From Ischnura elegans (lineage: Eukaryota > Arthropoda > Insecta > Odonata > Coenagrionidae): DNA of 64,000 bases. This document shows, one piece after another, positions 46,386 through 55,689 of the stretch. A program made the translations under genes and the position numbers. Each line of letters begins with the position of its first letter. Positions within the stretch are counted from its first letter, which is position 1. The notes beneath the pieces were generated by a model. It did no database searches and was not told the origin of the DNA. It saw only the letters and a list, made by a program, of their open reading frames with translations. The DNA lies in the NCBI RefSeq assembly GCF_921293095.1, contig NC_060252.1:38192881-38256880 (forward strand), read 5' to 3'.

Positions 46386-47014
46386 CATTTTGTGAATTAT
46401 CACGGCCTGTATCCCTTCCAAAACTAGGCATACCTGATTAATTCTCAATGAAGCCTACTCCATTTCATTTTTACCGTATATACTTTAAAATTTAGGGGAT
46501 CGTAAAATGCTTTAGCTACATTCTTAAAAATTGGAAATTGTAACCAAAAAACAATTTTTTTCTCTGTATTTTCTGGTTATCCTCGCTTGCAGTTCGACCG
46601 TAAAGTTCGAAAGTAAAGACCACAAGGTGTGGCAGAAATTCAATATATTGATAAACTCTCGTTTTGGTCGAAAAAATTCTGAAATGAGTGCTGCATATTC
46701 TTAACTGTCCCATTTCTCCAGTCGTATTGGACAATTAAAGGAAATGGCACACAGGCCAATTACTTCAACCGATTATATTTTCAGATAAGGAATATTTCTG
46801 TTTCCTGAAATGTTTTGAAGTGCAAGCTTACTGTAGCCATTCATTATAAGCATCGTTCAGTCGTATAAAAATATATTGTGGTGTAGTAAATTCGTAGCTT
46901 TGGCATCACTGCCGTCCCAGCTGGTTATATATAAAGATCCAGCATTTATATTTCACGAGACTGGAGCATTGATGTTTGCAGTGCTACGTTTGCAGTTTGG
47001 AGCGTCTTGTTTAT
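46386..47014. other. Unannotated sequence
   Basis: No supported feature. Confidence 0.4.
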
Positions 47015-47261
47015 TTATTATTATAGTACTGGTTAAGGTAGGTTTCCACTTAAGAAGAATTCTAGGAGCCTCCCCTTCCTTCAAGAACTTCCCTCTTCAC
47101 TTCGCAATAAGGCCTACTCCCTTTGATTCTATCTAAAAAAAATCCGATTCTTTTCCTTCCTCTCCCACGTTTACCTGACATTCTTCCTTCTAACACTGTT
47201 TTCAGCATCCTCTCCCCGCTAAGTACTCGCTCCATCTATACCTTCTGTCTCCTCCGTATCT
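47015..47261 (-). mobile_element. RTE-like non-LTR 3' end, inverted copy 4
   Basis: The minus strand reads the end of the same family as at 9.0, 21.4 and 31.9 kb: GAGTACTTAGCGGGGAGA, AAAACAGTGTTAGAAGG, GTAAACGTGGGAGAGGAAGG and GGAAACCTACCTTA, then a TATAATAATAAATAA tail. Only about the last 250 bp are present. Confidence 0.75.
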
Positions 47262-47434
47262 TAGTGTGCTTAATTATTCATTTAAATGTTAATAAAATCG
47301 GCAGATGGCCAATTACATACGAATTATAGCACACAAATAAACGTAAGTTCATTTTTACAAATGAAATATTGGATGAAAGTGATCTTTGCATTTTTTTGGG
47401 TTCTCCCTGTGTCTGTTGGCTTTTGTTGAAAAAA

Positions 47435-47448
47435 CATTTAGGCGTACA
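47435..47448. repeat. 14-bp TSD of the Penelope-like element, left copy
   Basis: CATTTAGGCGTACA, identical to 48198-48211. Confidence 0.85.
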
Positions 47449-47495
47449 AAAAAGGCTATTCGGGCTTCCAGCCGGGTGGTCTCCCTCCATTCTGC

Positions 47496-47535
47496 CGACG
47501 TTTCGGAGCACGAGTCGGGTTCCATCCTCAGGGCT
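47496..47535 (-). ncRNA. Hammerhead-ribozyme-like motif in the Penelope-like 3' UTR
   Basis: On the minus strand GCC-CTGAGGA is followed 20 nt later by GAAA, then CGTC and GGC. CTGAGGA fits the conserved CUGANGA, GAAA is exact, and GCC/GGC can form stem I. Stem II would be GGA/TCC with one extra T, and stem III has no loop, so it could only form between two copies. Hammerhead motifs are documented in Penelope-like elements. Activity here is uncertain. Confidence 0.35.
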
Positions 47536-47573
47536 AATGGTGAGTGGATGAAGTTTGCCAGCTTGTTTACTTT

Positions 47574-48189
47574 TCAGTTGGTTGTGAGGTCTAACGTGAT
47601 TGGCTCGGAGGCAGCCAATCTTATTTTCTTAAGTGCCGGTTTCCATGCATTACTCAGTGAATACCCTGTGTCACGATTGAGGGTGTTAGTTGCCAGCCGG
47701 ATCTCGATGGATTCCTTAACCAGTCTTTTCCAGAAATCAGTCTCGCGGCATAGAATTTTCACGTCATCCCACTTTACCCTATGATCGGATTCAATGGCGT
47801 GTTCTACAACCGCGGATTTTTCCGGTTGGCAGAGCCTAAGGTGTCTCTTATGTTCTTTTATCCTTGTATTGATAGTTCTCCCCGTTTCCCCCACGTAAAC
47901 CTGCCCACACTCACAAGGAATTTGGTAGACCCCTGGAGTTTCAAAACCACAAGGATCCTTCGCTTTAAGAAGTAGATCTCTTAGTTTGGAGCATGGTTGG
48001 AAAACGGTGTCAATACTTTGTTTTTTGAGGATCCTTGAAATTTTCCCGGACACCGTAGACACATAGGGAATTTTGGCAATAGCGATGGGCTTTGGTCTTT
48101 CTTCCTCCTTTAAAGAGCCTAGATTTTTAATGCTCCTTTTTAGCCCGAATAGCCTTTTTTGAACATATTCGCCGGGAAAGCATCAGATT
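47574..48189 (-). CDS. GIY-YIG endonuclease domain, partial Penelope-like ORF
   Basis: The frame is open without a stop from about 48189 to the TGA/TAA just below 47574, about 205 codons, and begins inside the element, so there is no native start. It opens with EYVQKRLFGLKRSIKNLGSL and KPIAIAKIPYV, a linker typical of the region after the reverse transcriptase thumb. It then has FQPCSKLRDLLLKAKDP, and the nuclease motif GVYQIPCECGQVYVG with ETGRTINTRIKEHKR. GVY...VYVG corresponds to GIY-YIG, and the arginine and later glutamates (KESIEIRL) to the catalytic set. The domain makes the target nick in full elements. Its intact frame suggests recent insertion or a well-preserved fragment. Confidence 0.85.
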
Positions 48190-48397
48190 TTACTTCACAT
48201 TTAGGCGTACATTGCCGTCAGCGTCTTAATATCGAAGGACCCTCGACATTACCTCAATTTGAGTGAAATCGTGGTCAATAAAAAACAACGGACATGGGGA
48301 GAGGATTTTGTTACCTCTCCATAATGACTTGAAAAGGTCGAAACTAGAATTTTTCTTGGATCATACACTATTACTTATACCACTTCTTTTTTACATA

Positions 48398-48439
48398 GCG
48401 CGACTCGGGTTTCGATGAATTATCATCATCTTCAGACGC
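48398..48439 (-). ncRNA. Candidate minimal type I hammerhead ribozyme
   Basis: Minus strand in order: GCGT (stem I 5'), CTGAAGA (fits CUGANGA), T, GATGA-TAAT-TCATC (perfect stem II hairpin), GAAA, C-CCGA-G (one-pair stem III), TC, GCGC (stem I 3', pairs with GCGT). The cleavage site would follow GTC. The order, spacing and pairing match the small hammerheads of retroelements. The single T between CTGAAGA and stem II is non-canonical and may impair it. Confidence 0.4.
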
Positions 48440-48539
48440 AAATTAATTAATTAACTAGGTACTGTATGGAATATAACAACGTTTATTTTTTGATCTATCA
48501 TGACACCATGCCACGAGGTGAACTCGCGAATCATTGATT

Positions 48540-48990
48540 TCATAGCATGAGTAGTGGAAGATGGAACAGGGCCAGCTTGAATGGTTTGGTTGGAGACAAA
48601 GCGAAGGAAGCGACACAAGAGAGAGAGGGGGGTGAGCGGTCAGGAAGTCGGTACCTCACGAATGGAGGTCAGGCGAAGTGTGGGGTGCGGAAATTTTGGG
48701 CAATACCGTTTCCTGCACGTCGAGGAGACAAGCGGTGAGTGCTATAGTGTAGGGACGTGTTGCAGCGGAGTGGAGAAATCACACACACACTACACGCTGC
48801 TACTCCGTCGCTTCTTTCGCCCCCTCCAAGTCTTTTGTTCATGAATGAATCGGGTGAATGGTCTCGAATGAGACCCGTGAGGGCAAGACTGCCGACGTGT
48901 CGCGGCGTAGGTCCCTCGTCGTCACCGGGAAGTAGGTCTCTTCCCCCTACCCACCCACCCCGCGAATAATCCAACAGGTGAAGTCAATTG
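48540..48990. other. GC-rich patch without recognisable gene
   Basis: Overlapping frames of 63-101 codons on both strands. None shows a domain. Confidence 0.35.
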
Positions 48991-49072
48991 CGCGGTGGCT
49001 GCCCGGCGCATTTCCTGCTCGTTGTATTGGTGTGAATCCAGCGGGTGATTTGACCACGAATATGATCAAGGG

Positions 49073-49438
49073 GACTGCGTAGAGGAGGCTCAATTCCATC
49101 CCATAGAAGGCTAATTTCTGTTGACACTTCGGTCAAATTTTAATCGATTTTCAAAAATGTCCGCGGAGAGGTGATGAGTGCAATGAGATCGAATTTTTTT
49201 ACCATATTTGGCAATATAATGGTTATGATTGCGAGGAATAGCATTGAGAAGTGATATATCACATCATCATGTATAATTATTTCCGTTTAAACCCCAAGTT
49301 ATACCCACCATATTTTCCCGTGAAACTCGGATCGCTTAGTCTGTCAGCAACGCATGTGGCAACTTTCGTTAACCCATTTGAATGCACGGTAGTGACAACA
49401 CATTTAGAGGTAGACTTGAGGATTCTCTTTTGTAATTA
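49073..49438 (+). repeat. ~366-bp repeat family, tandem unit 1
   Basis: Begins GACTGCGTAGAGGAGGCTCA and ends GACTTGAGGATTCTCTTTTG, directly followed by unit 2, which begins GTACTGCGTAGAGGAGGCCC. The 3' third carries a 62-codon frame (49251-49439) with YFPVKLGSLSLSATHVATFV followed by NPFE. Confidence 0.8.
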
Positions 49439-49790
49439 AGGGTACTGCGTAGAGGAGGCCCAATTCCATCCCATGGAAGGCTGATTTCTGTTGCCAATTC
49501 GGTCGCATTTTAATTGGTTTTTTTATAATGTCCGCGGCACGGTGATGAGTGCAATGCGATTCGATTTTTTCCAATATTTTGCATTATTATGTTTGTGATT
49601 GCGAGGGAGATTATGATTGCATTGAGAAGTTATGACTTTGATAGATCACATCATCATGTTTATACATTTCGTTTTGAGCCCCTAATTATACCTTAGGATT
49701 CTCCAGCCCGACTTTAGATGTGAATTCGTCCTCGGCATATTTAAATGGATTCACTAAAGTCGTAACTCGGTTCGCAAATGGGCAGAAATT
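49439..49790 (+). repeat. ~366-bp repeat family, tandem unit 2
   Basis: Head-to-tail with unit 1. The first 260 bp match well; the 3' part is more diverged and the small frame is broken. Confidence 0.8.
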
Positions 49791-51630
49791 CATGGTAAAT
49801 TAGCTATAATTTGGGCTATTAAATGGACTACTTTTTTGTGGTTTCCGGTGATACCTTGTGGTATTTGCTGTACATTTTGAATGGGTAACTTAAGAGGACC
49901 AGGAGTTGACGTTAATCGCTGAAACTATGGTCGTGTTTTAATAATAAATTCTATGGAAAAACAAAGTTTAAATTAAACATTCAAAAAGACCTCTTTTTTG
50001 ATATGACCCTGTGTGCGATTTTAGACGGTCTTCAGATGAGGAATGATCGGGAGAAAATGCGAGAACCTATTTGTGAATTGCGTTTGAACTCAAGTTTTTC
50101 CATGCCAATAAATTAGACATAAATACCTTGAGTTTAGTGAAATTATTTTCTCTAGGGAAAATTCCACCCGGGGAAAGACATTATGGAAGCGAGTCGACTG
50201 GAGGCGCTAACGATAAGTGCAGCGAGACGATCAGATTCAAGAAAAAAAAATGTCGGTTTTAATTCCATCGGAGAGTCATACCAGCGCAGAACAAAGCAAA
50301 AATTCTTTCCTCCGTCCACCCCAGAGCAGAGCGCGAAGAGCACCTGTTCCGTTCCAGCACCTTTTCTCCCATAAGAAGGGACGAGAGAGTTGAAAAGGTT
50401 TTCCATTCCCCCCTCTGAGTTGTTTTTTTATTCTATCAGTCTTTCCATCCGCCGTGGTCTCGAACGCTAAAGACAAAAACTAATTTCCTCAGTGTCGGTG
50501 GACTAGAGATCCACCTCCTTCTCACTCGTTTGTTGTGGCGAAACAAAAAGTGTGCTGAAATGAAAGAATTCTCGGCTTCCGAGTAATGGGACGAGCTTTC
50601 AAGTTAGGATAAAAAATATTAAATGTCGGAGGGAAATAAAAAAAGGTTATGTGTCGCATCTCATTGGCGAGAGGGTTGTGTCGGCGATGTCTCCGTTTCA
50701 AATCCCTACCAGTTGATTCTTTGCCGCTTCCTCGAGTGTTGCTGCTCTGTAAACTTACAAAATGCTTTTTTTTAAATTCACAATCGATCCTGAATACTCG
50801 TCGATATGAAAATTATTATGAAAATGTCCTTTGTTCCGCATCAACAGGGAAAAAATTCTGGTTAACTGTCATGGGAATGCATTCCCCTAAATTTTTATCC
50901 TGAAGAACTACCTAAAAGGGGAGTAGTAGTTAAAATTTATGTTACTAAATTACCGTCGAAAATTACTTCACAGAATTGCAGTAGGGTAGATATCCGGATT
51001 CCGTTCGCGTTGCCATTTTGATGGCGACGTTTCACCTATTGTGCTACTGTGCTGTATGCGTTATCATGCCAGGCAGAAGTGGTGAGCGTTCCTAGGGTAG
51101 ACTCTTGATGCATATCTGAACATTATTGGGCAGTATATTTCATAAAAGTGACATGCATAGATTATATCTTTGGGAGGAGGGGGCCAGATCAATTTAAAGG
51201 TAGATGAGGTAATTTTCGATAAGGTTACCCCTTAATATTATGTTTTTCAAGTAAAATTTTAATAAATAAAAAGGAAGTGCGATAGTACTATTAGGTTGAC
51301 GGGGAGTAATTCGATAGCTCTAAAATATCGTCTCCATTATTATCGTTCTCGTGATCATACGTAGGATTGTAAGCGGAAATCGTGGTGTGCATGCATATAA
51401 GCAATGAGTAGTTCACAACTGTGGTAGCGGTAATGATAATGCATGGTGTTACGGCGCTGTGGCGTTAGCATTGGGAGTGAAAAGAAAAAAGCCAAATTTT
51501 TCCTTAGTAGTTATTTGAGATAACGTGCCACCGCAGAATTATTATTTCCAGCAAATTTCGACAGTAAAAATCCAATCAAAGAGCGACACGTACACATATG
51601 CCATTTTGAAACGTGCTGCTTTTCATTGCC
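49791..51630. other. Unannotated sequence
   Basis: Frames at 50152-50476 on both strands overlap and are unrecognised. No repeat is matched. Confidence 0.4.
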
Positions 51631-51638
51631 CATTGGAG

Positions 51639-51940
51639 CAGTGGCGCAGCAAGGGGGGGTTTTGGGGGGAAAATCCCCCCCCCAGAGCTCAGAGAAAGTT
51701 TTAAGTTTAGTCTATTTTACAAAATTGGATTAATATTACTTATAGAATAGTGTAAGGAGTATTAAAATATCCCTCAGAAGGCCGTAACACTCACCATTTT
51801 AAACCATTTATCTGAAATATTTTCTGGCGGAGGGACCCCGCACATCCTGCTCCCACCCTGGCGTAAGCCATACGCCCAGGCTTCCCAATATCAGTTGCGC
51901 CTGAAACCCCCACTAGCCTTAATTCCTAGCTGCGCCCTTG
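51639..51940. mobile_element. hAT-type MITE, copy 4
   Basis: CAGTGGCGCAGCAAGGGGG at the left and CCTAGCTGCGCCCTTG at the right form imperfect TIRs. The perfect 8-bp TSD CATTGGAG stands at 51631-51638 and 51941-51948. No transposase. Confidence 0.9.
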
Positions 51941-52038
51941 CATTGGAGCACCATGGATTACTGCCGTTGGACGCTTGGTTCAACAAGGTTGTTATCATCA
52001 AAGTTTGCCTGCATGATTTGGACGATCGTGGTGACCAA

Positions 52039-52345
52039 GGGGATTGCGTAGAGAAGTCCCAATTCCAACCCATATTAGGCAGTTTTCTCTTGCCACTTCG
52101 GCCGCATTTTAATCGGTTTTTGAAAATGTCCGCGGCGCGGTGATGAGTGCAGCGCGATCCAATTTGAATCTATATTTTGAAGCACAGTATTTGCAGTAGC
52201 GATGAATAGCATTGAAATTATGAATTTGATAGATCACATCATCAGATATCTAACTTTCGGTTAAAACCGCTTATTATATCTTATTATCCCTTAATACTAG
52301 GATCACTTTGACCGTCAGCGACGCGAGTGGCGACACTGACGCCCA
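52039..52345 (+). repeat. ~366-bp repeat family, unit at 52.0 kb
   Basis: Starts GGATTGCGTAGAGAAGTCCC and follows the consensus through GATAGATCACATCATCA to GTCAGCGACGCGAGTGGCGAC, where similarity stops. Confidence 0.75.
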
Positions 52346-52627
52346 AGAACATGGCGGTTAAGAGGTATACAGTATCTCTTTCCGTTGCCGCGCATTTTAT
52401 TCGGCGGCGCCACTAGGCAGTGGTATCTGTTCAGTGTCACTTTCGTCATTAACGGTAATGGAAGTGGTTTTTTTTTTGCTGGCAATCGTCTCGCATACGT
52501 TCAATATGTGGTGTATATGAATTATTAGTTCTGTGAACTGTTACTGTCGTGTATTTCCTCGTGAAAAGGGGATATCGATGACTGATAGCGCCGCGAGTGA
52601 CAATTTTTGAAATCTAATTTAAATGAT

Positions 52628-52828
52628 TAATTGAAAAGTTATGAATTTGATAGACCACATCATTGTGTATATAAATTTCGGTTAGCACCCCTAATTATGC
52701 CTTATTTCCTCCTGAAACACGGATCACTTTCTCCGTTTGCGACGCGTGTGGAGACTTTTGTGAATCCATTTAAAAGCGCGATGGTTGACAAAACATTTAG
52801 AGGCCATCTTGAGGATGCTCTTTTGTAA
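52628..52828 (+). repeat. ~366-bp repeat family, 3' half
   Basis: Resumes at AAAAGTTATGAATTTGATAG and runs to the unit's end GAGGATGCTCTTTTGTAA. It overlaps the coverage of the previous unit, so it is a separate partial copy. It carries the 65-codon frame 52631-52828. Confidence 0.75.
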
Positions 52829-54303
52829 AATTCGTGGTAGTGACGATAATAATGGAAAGGGCGCGGGCCATAAGAGTCCTTATAACGGGAGGAATGGATT
52901 TGGGCTCCCCTCGTATGCTCTCCTGTTTCGACAAATACTTTTGATTTCCTTCTGCTCTTCATTGCCAGTGGCATCGAGAATGGCCGGTTATGAAGTGATC
53001 CTACTGCTTTAGGGTGAAATTAGGATGGAAATGCCTTTCAATATTTTTACACACTTTTTTCTGATCTCGCTTCGTCTGACTATTTTATCGATGGAATGTC
53101 TATGTCCCACCTTCCATTGTTGCATCGACTTAAATTTTTCCTACTTTTTGGTCCTGATTCAATAACAATTCATTTAAAATTTTGTTCTAATGTGATCTAC
53201 TTAATTCACTAATTTTTCCTTCAGAAAGGTAGTTTTTAATTTTCTTCATAGATGGCGTTACTTATAAATATTTTGGTAGAAATTTCTTTTACAGCTCGGG
53301 TTACATGATTCACCACTAAAAAGTAGGAAATAAAAAATAAAAAAACGCGCTATTTACGCATTTTCCAAATAGAAAGTAAAATTCACTAAAAAAACGGAAA
53401 GAGTTTTTTTCATGATTCGGAGTATAATGCGTGGGTGCTACTTAGGTTAAGTTATCATTACTCCGTATCAGGTTCTTCCTCACTCATGTCTACTTAACCT
53501 TATCACCATCAAATCTGAGTGAGGAAACTGATATTTTTCTCTCTATAATGCTTTGTGAATACAGGGATTGGGAAAGCATGTGATTTTTTATCTCTTTGAT
53601 TCTTATTTTGGTTACTTACTCAGCGAAGTGAGACTATAAGTTTAGAGCAAACATAAGCCCCATCTTCGGGCACTACCCCATCACATTGTCTCAGCATCTA
53701 TGCTTTATGCTTTGAGGGTAAGATTTTTTCTATAATCTTACTCCGTCAGAGTCATGCGACGTGACAATGGACGCTTTCTTTCATTTTTCGACTGCGGTTA
53801 TCCTCGATCCTTGGCCTTGTGGAAAACTCTTCGCGCCCTGGAACGATCTTCTTAAGAAAGCGAATCTCGCCTTTTTTCATCTGGCATAAAAATTGCGTTT
53901 GCAGTGCTTACGATCTGCATCACTTAACCCCTGGTTTTTCTCAGGGCGCTTGAAATTTACTTCGCCGATTTCTCAAGAGCATTACATTCATGCTTAGGTG
54001 ATCCTTGCTCTAAAGAGATCATCAATCCTTTCGACCGGTCGTATTTTGCATCTGAACTCGCTTATCCAAGACAATATCGCGTCCGGATGGATCCGTGGCC
54101 CAAGAGTTGATTGTACTCCTTGGAAAATTAAACATTTTACTTCGAATGTACATTCTGATGAGTCAAACGGGTGCGATTATACTCCAAAGAGATCTTCTAC
54201 ACCTCTTGTCTTTCCGTAAGCCCGGTAAGGAACAAGGGTAGTCCCATGTCCCAACGTTAACTCTGGCTTCAGAGAATAATGTATCACGTGACATAAATCG
54301 CTG
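52829..54303. other. Unannotated sequence
   Basis: Contains a short inverted repeat (ATCAGGTTCTTCCTCACTCA at about 53468 and TGAGTGAGGAAACTGAT at about 53517). Nothing else is supported. Confidence 0.4.
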
Positions 54304-54308
54304 CGGCG

Positions 54309-55252
54309 CACAGTGGGCTAGAATCGAAAAAAGCTGGCCAAAACCTCAGAAACGATTTTTTGAGCAAGGAAGTGGAGGCCATGGATCATCGACGGCTCTT
54401 GCCTAGAAATAGATTTTGTTCGTTACTAAAAGAGTCCGTTTCCCTACTTTAAGCACACGATTTAAGTCCATTCTCCGTAGTAGTATACGGAATGCACTCA
54501 AAGAAAGAAACCATTCAGTGCACCTCTTGTAGTGCCAGGCGATTGCATTATAAGAGTCATTCGTAGCAATATTTATTAATTTTACTTTTTGGTGATTATT
54601 TTCTATCACTATTACATCTTTTATCCACATATAAAAGTGAAAAAGACCATATTGCATCCACACGCTTACCGCGTCGCCGTACTCTCCGCCGCCGCCGCCG
54701 GCTAGAACCGGAGTCGACCGCACGCCCGAAAAAACGAATCAAAATTCGGGGTTGCAAGTTGGTGCGAGGTTACTTTAGATCCACAATTTAAAAGCTTCAT
54801 AGAACGACGTGGTATCAGTCTCTCGGCGGAAGTTTGTGGCAATATCTACTTTTTCTTAACGTTTATGTAAACAAATGGGCTGAAAACAGGTTCCGCCATT
54901 TTGTTATATATTTATGGTTTTTAATTAAACAAAATCTTTAAAAACCCTTCAAATGGAAGAAAAAGAAGTGATAATTAAGATGGTATGACATTTTTGACGA
55001 TACAACTATTCATGAAACCACTGCACGAGAATAAATTTGGCAATTTTCATAAAAAATCGAGGGTGGTCGTTTTTCGCTAAATTTGTTCAACTTTGACCTA
55101 ACATATCCTGTTAACGTGGAAACACAGAAAATAAATAATCTGGAAAATTATGCACAATTTATTTGAGAATATGTATACTAAGTTTCAACTTCCTAGCTGA
55201 AAAAATCGTTTTTGGGGTTTTGGCCAGCTTCTTTCGATTCTAGCCCACTGTG
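54309..55252. mobile_element. Non-autonomous Transib-type element with CACAGTG ends
   Basis: A 944-bp element with ~57-bp TIRs. Both ends read CACAGTGGGCTAGAATCGAA, then (A/G)AAGCTGGCCAAAACC, with about four differences overall. The TSD CGGCG stands at 54304-54308 and 55253-55257; a GC-rich 5-bp target of this kind is typical of Transib. A nonamer-like GCCAAAACC (7 of 9 to ACAAAAACC) follows the heptamer after 21 bp. The interior is AT-rich with one GC patch at 54.66-54.73 kb. The 106-codon minus frame (54403-54723) shows no transposase motif. Confidence 0.85.
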
Positions 55253-55257
55253 CGGCG

Positions 55258-55689
55258 AACTAACGGGGTAGTTCACAGTTCAGTTTAACCATTATCTACC
55301 TTAGCCCGCGCCCGCGAGGATAGCGCCATTGCACGCTAGCGGCTCTTTTGACGCACTTAAATATTTTTTTCCTAAATATAAATTAAAATTTTAGGTTTTT
55401 TTTTTAAACGTATTTGGATAACTTCTAGTAGCTAAAAAGCACTTTAAATATTTTTATCTTTCATTTATAAACAAAAATAAAGCATGTCAAAATGCAAATT
55501 TCTTCATAAATGCTGTGAATGATTTTTCTTAAGGAAATGCAGACGATAATGTCCTTGGTTGAGGAAAAAGTACAGAAAAAGAATACAAAATGGTACCACC
55601 AGTGATCTATATGCAGTCAAAGCGCTATTTTGATTTTCGAAAAATGCTGTAAAATCCCCGCTTAGCGTGTAACTAAGGGTTAAAATTAA
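55258..55689. other. Unannotated sequence with TTAA-bounded look
   Basis: Runs from a TTTAACCATT near 55283 to an AAGGGTTAA near 55681. The inverted match beyond TTAACC is too weak to call a piggyBac-type element. Confidence 0.3.

Larger units (their letters stand above)
47449..48197 (-). mobile_element. 5'-truncated Penelope-like element
   Basis: A 749-bp minus-strand insertion bounded by perfect 14-bp direct repeats (47435-47448, 48198-48211). It contains the end of the ORF with a GIY-YIG domain and a 3' UTR. Penelope-like elements are retroelements in which a reverse transcriptase is fused to a C-terminal GIY-YIG endonuclease. Here the reverse transcriptase part has been lost by 5' truncation. 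The outermost 20 bp at the 3' end (47449 side) are the exact inverse of a stretch at 48141-48160 inside the coding region. Confidence 0.85.

Noticed and set aside
55283-55682. piggyBac-type element bounded by TTAA
   Set aside because: Beyond TTAACC the ends pair poorly.
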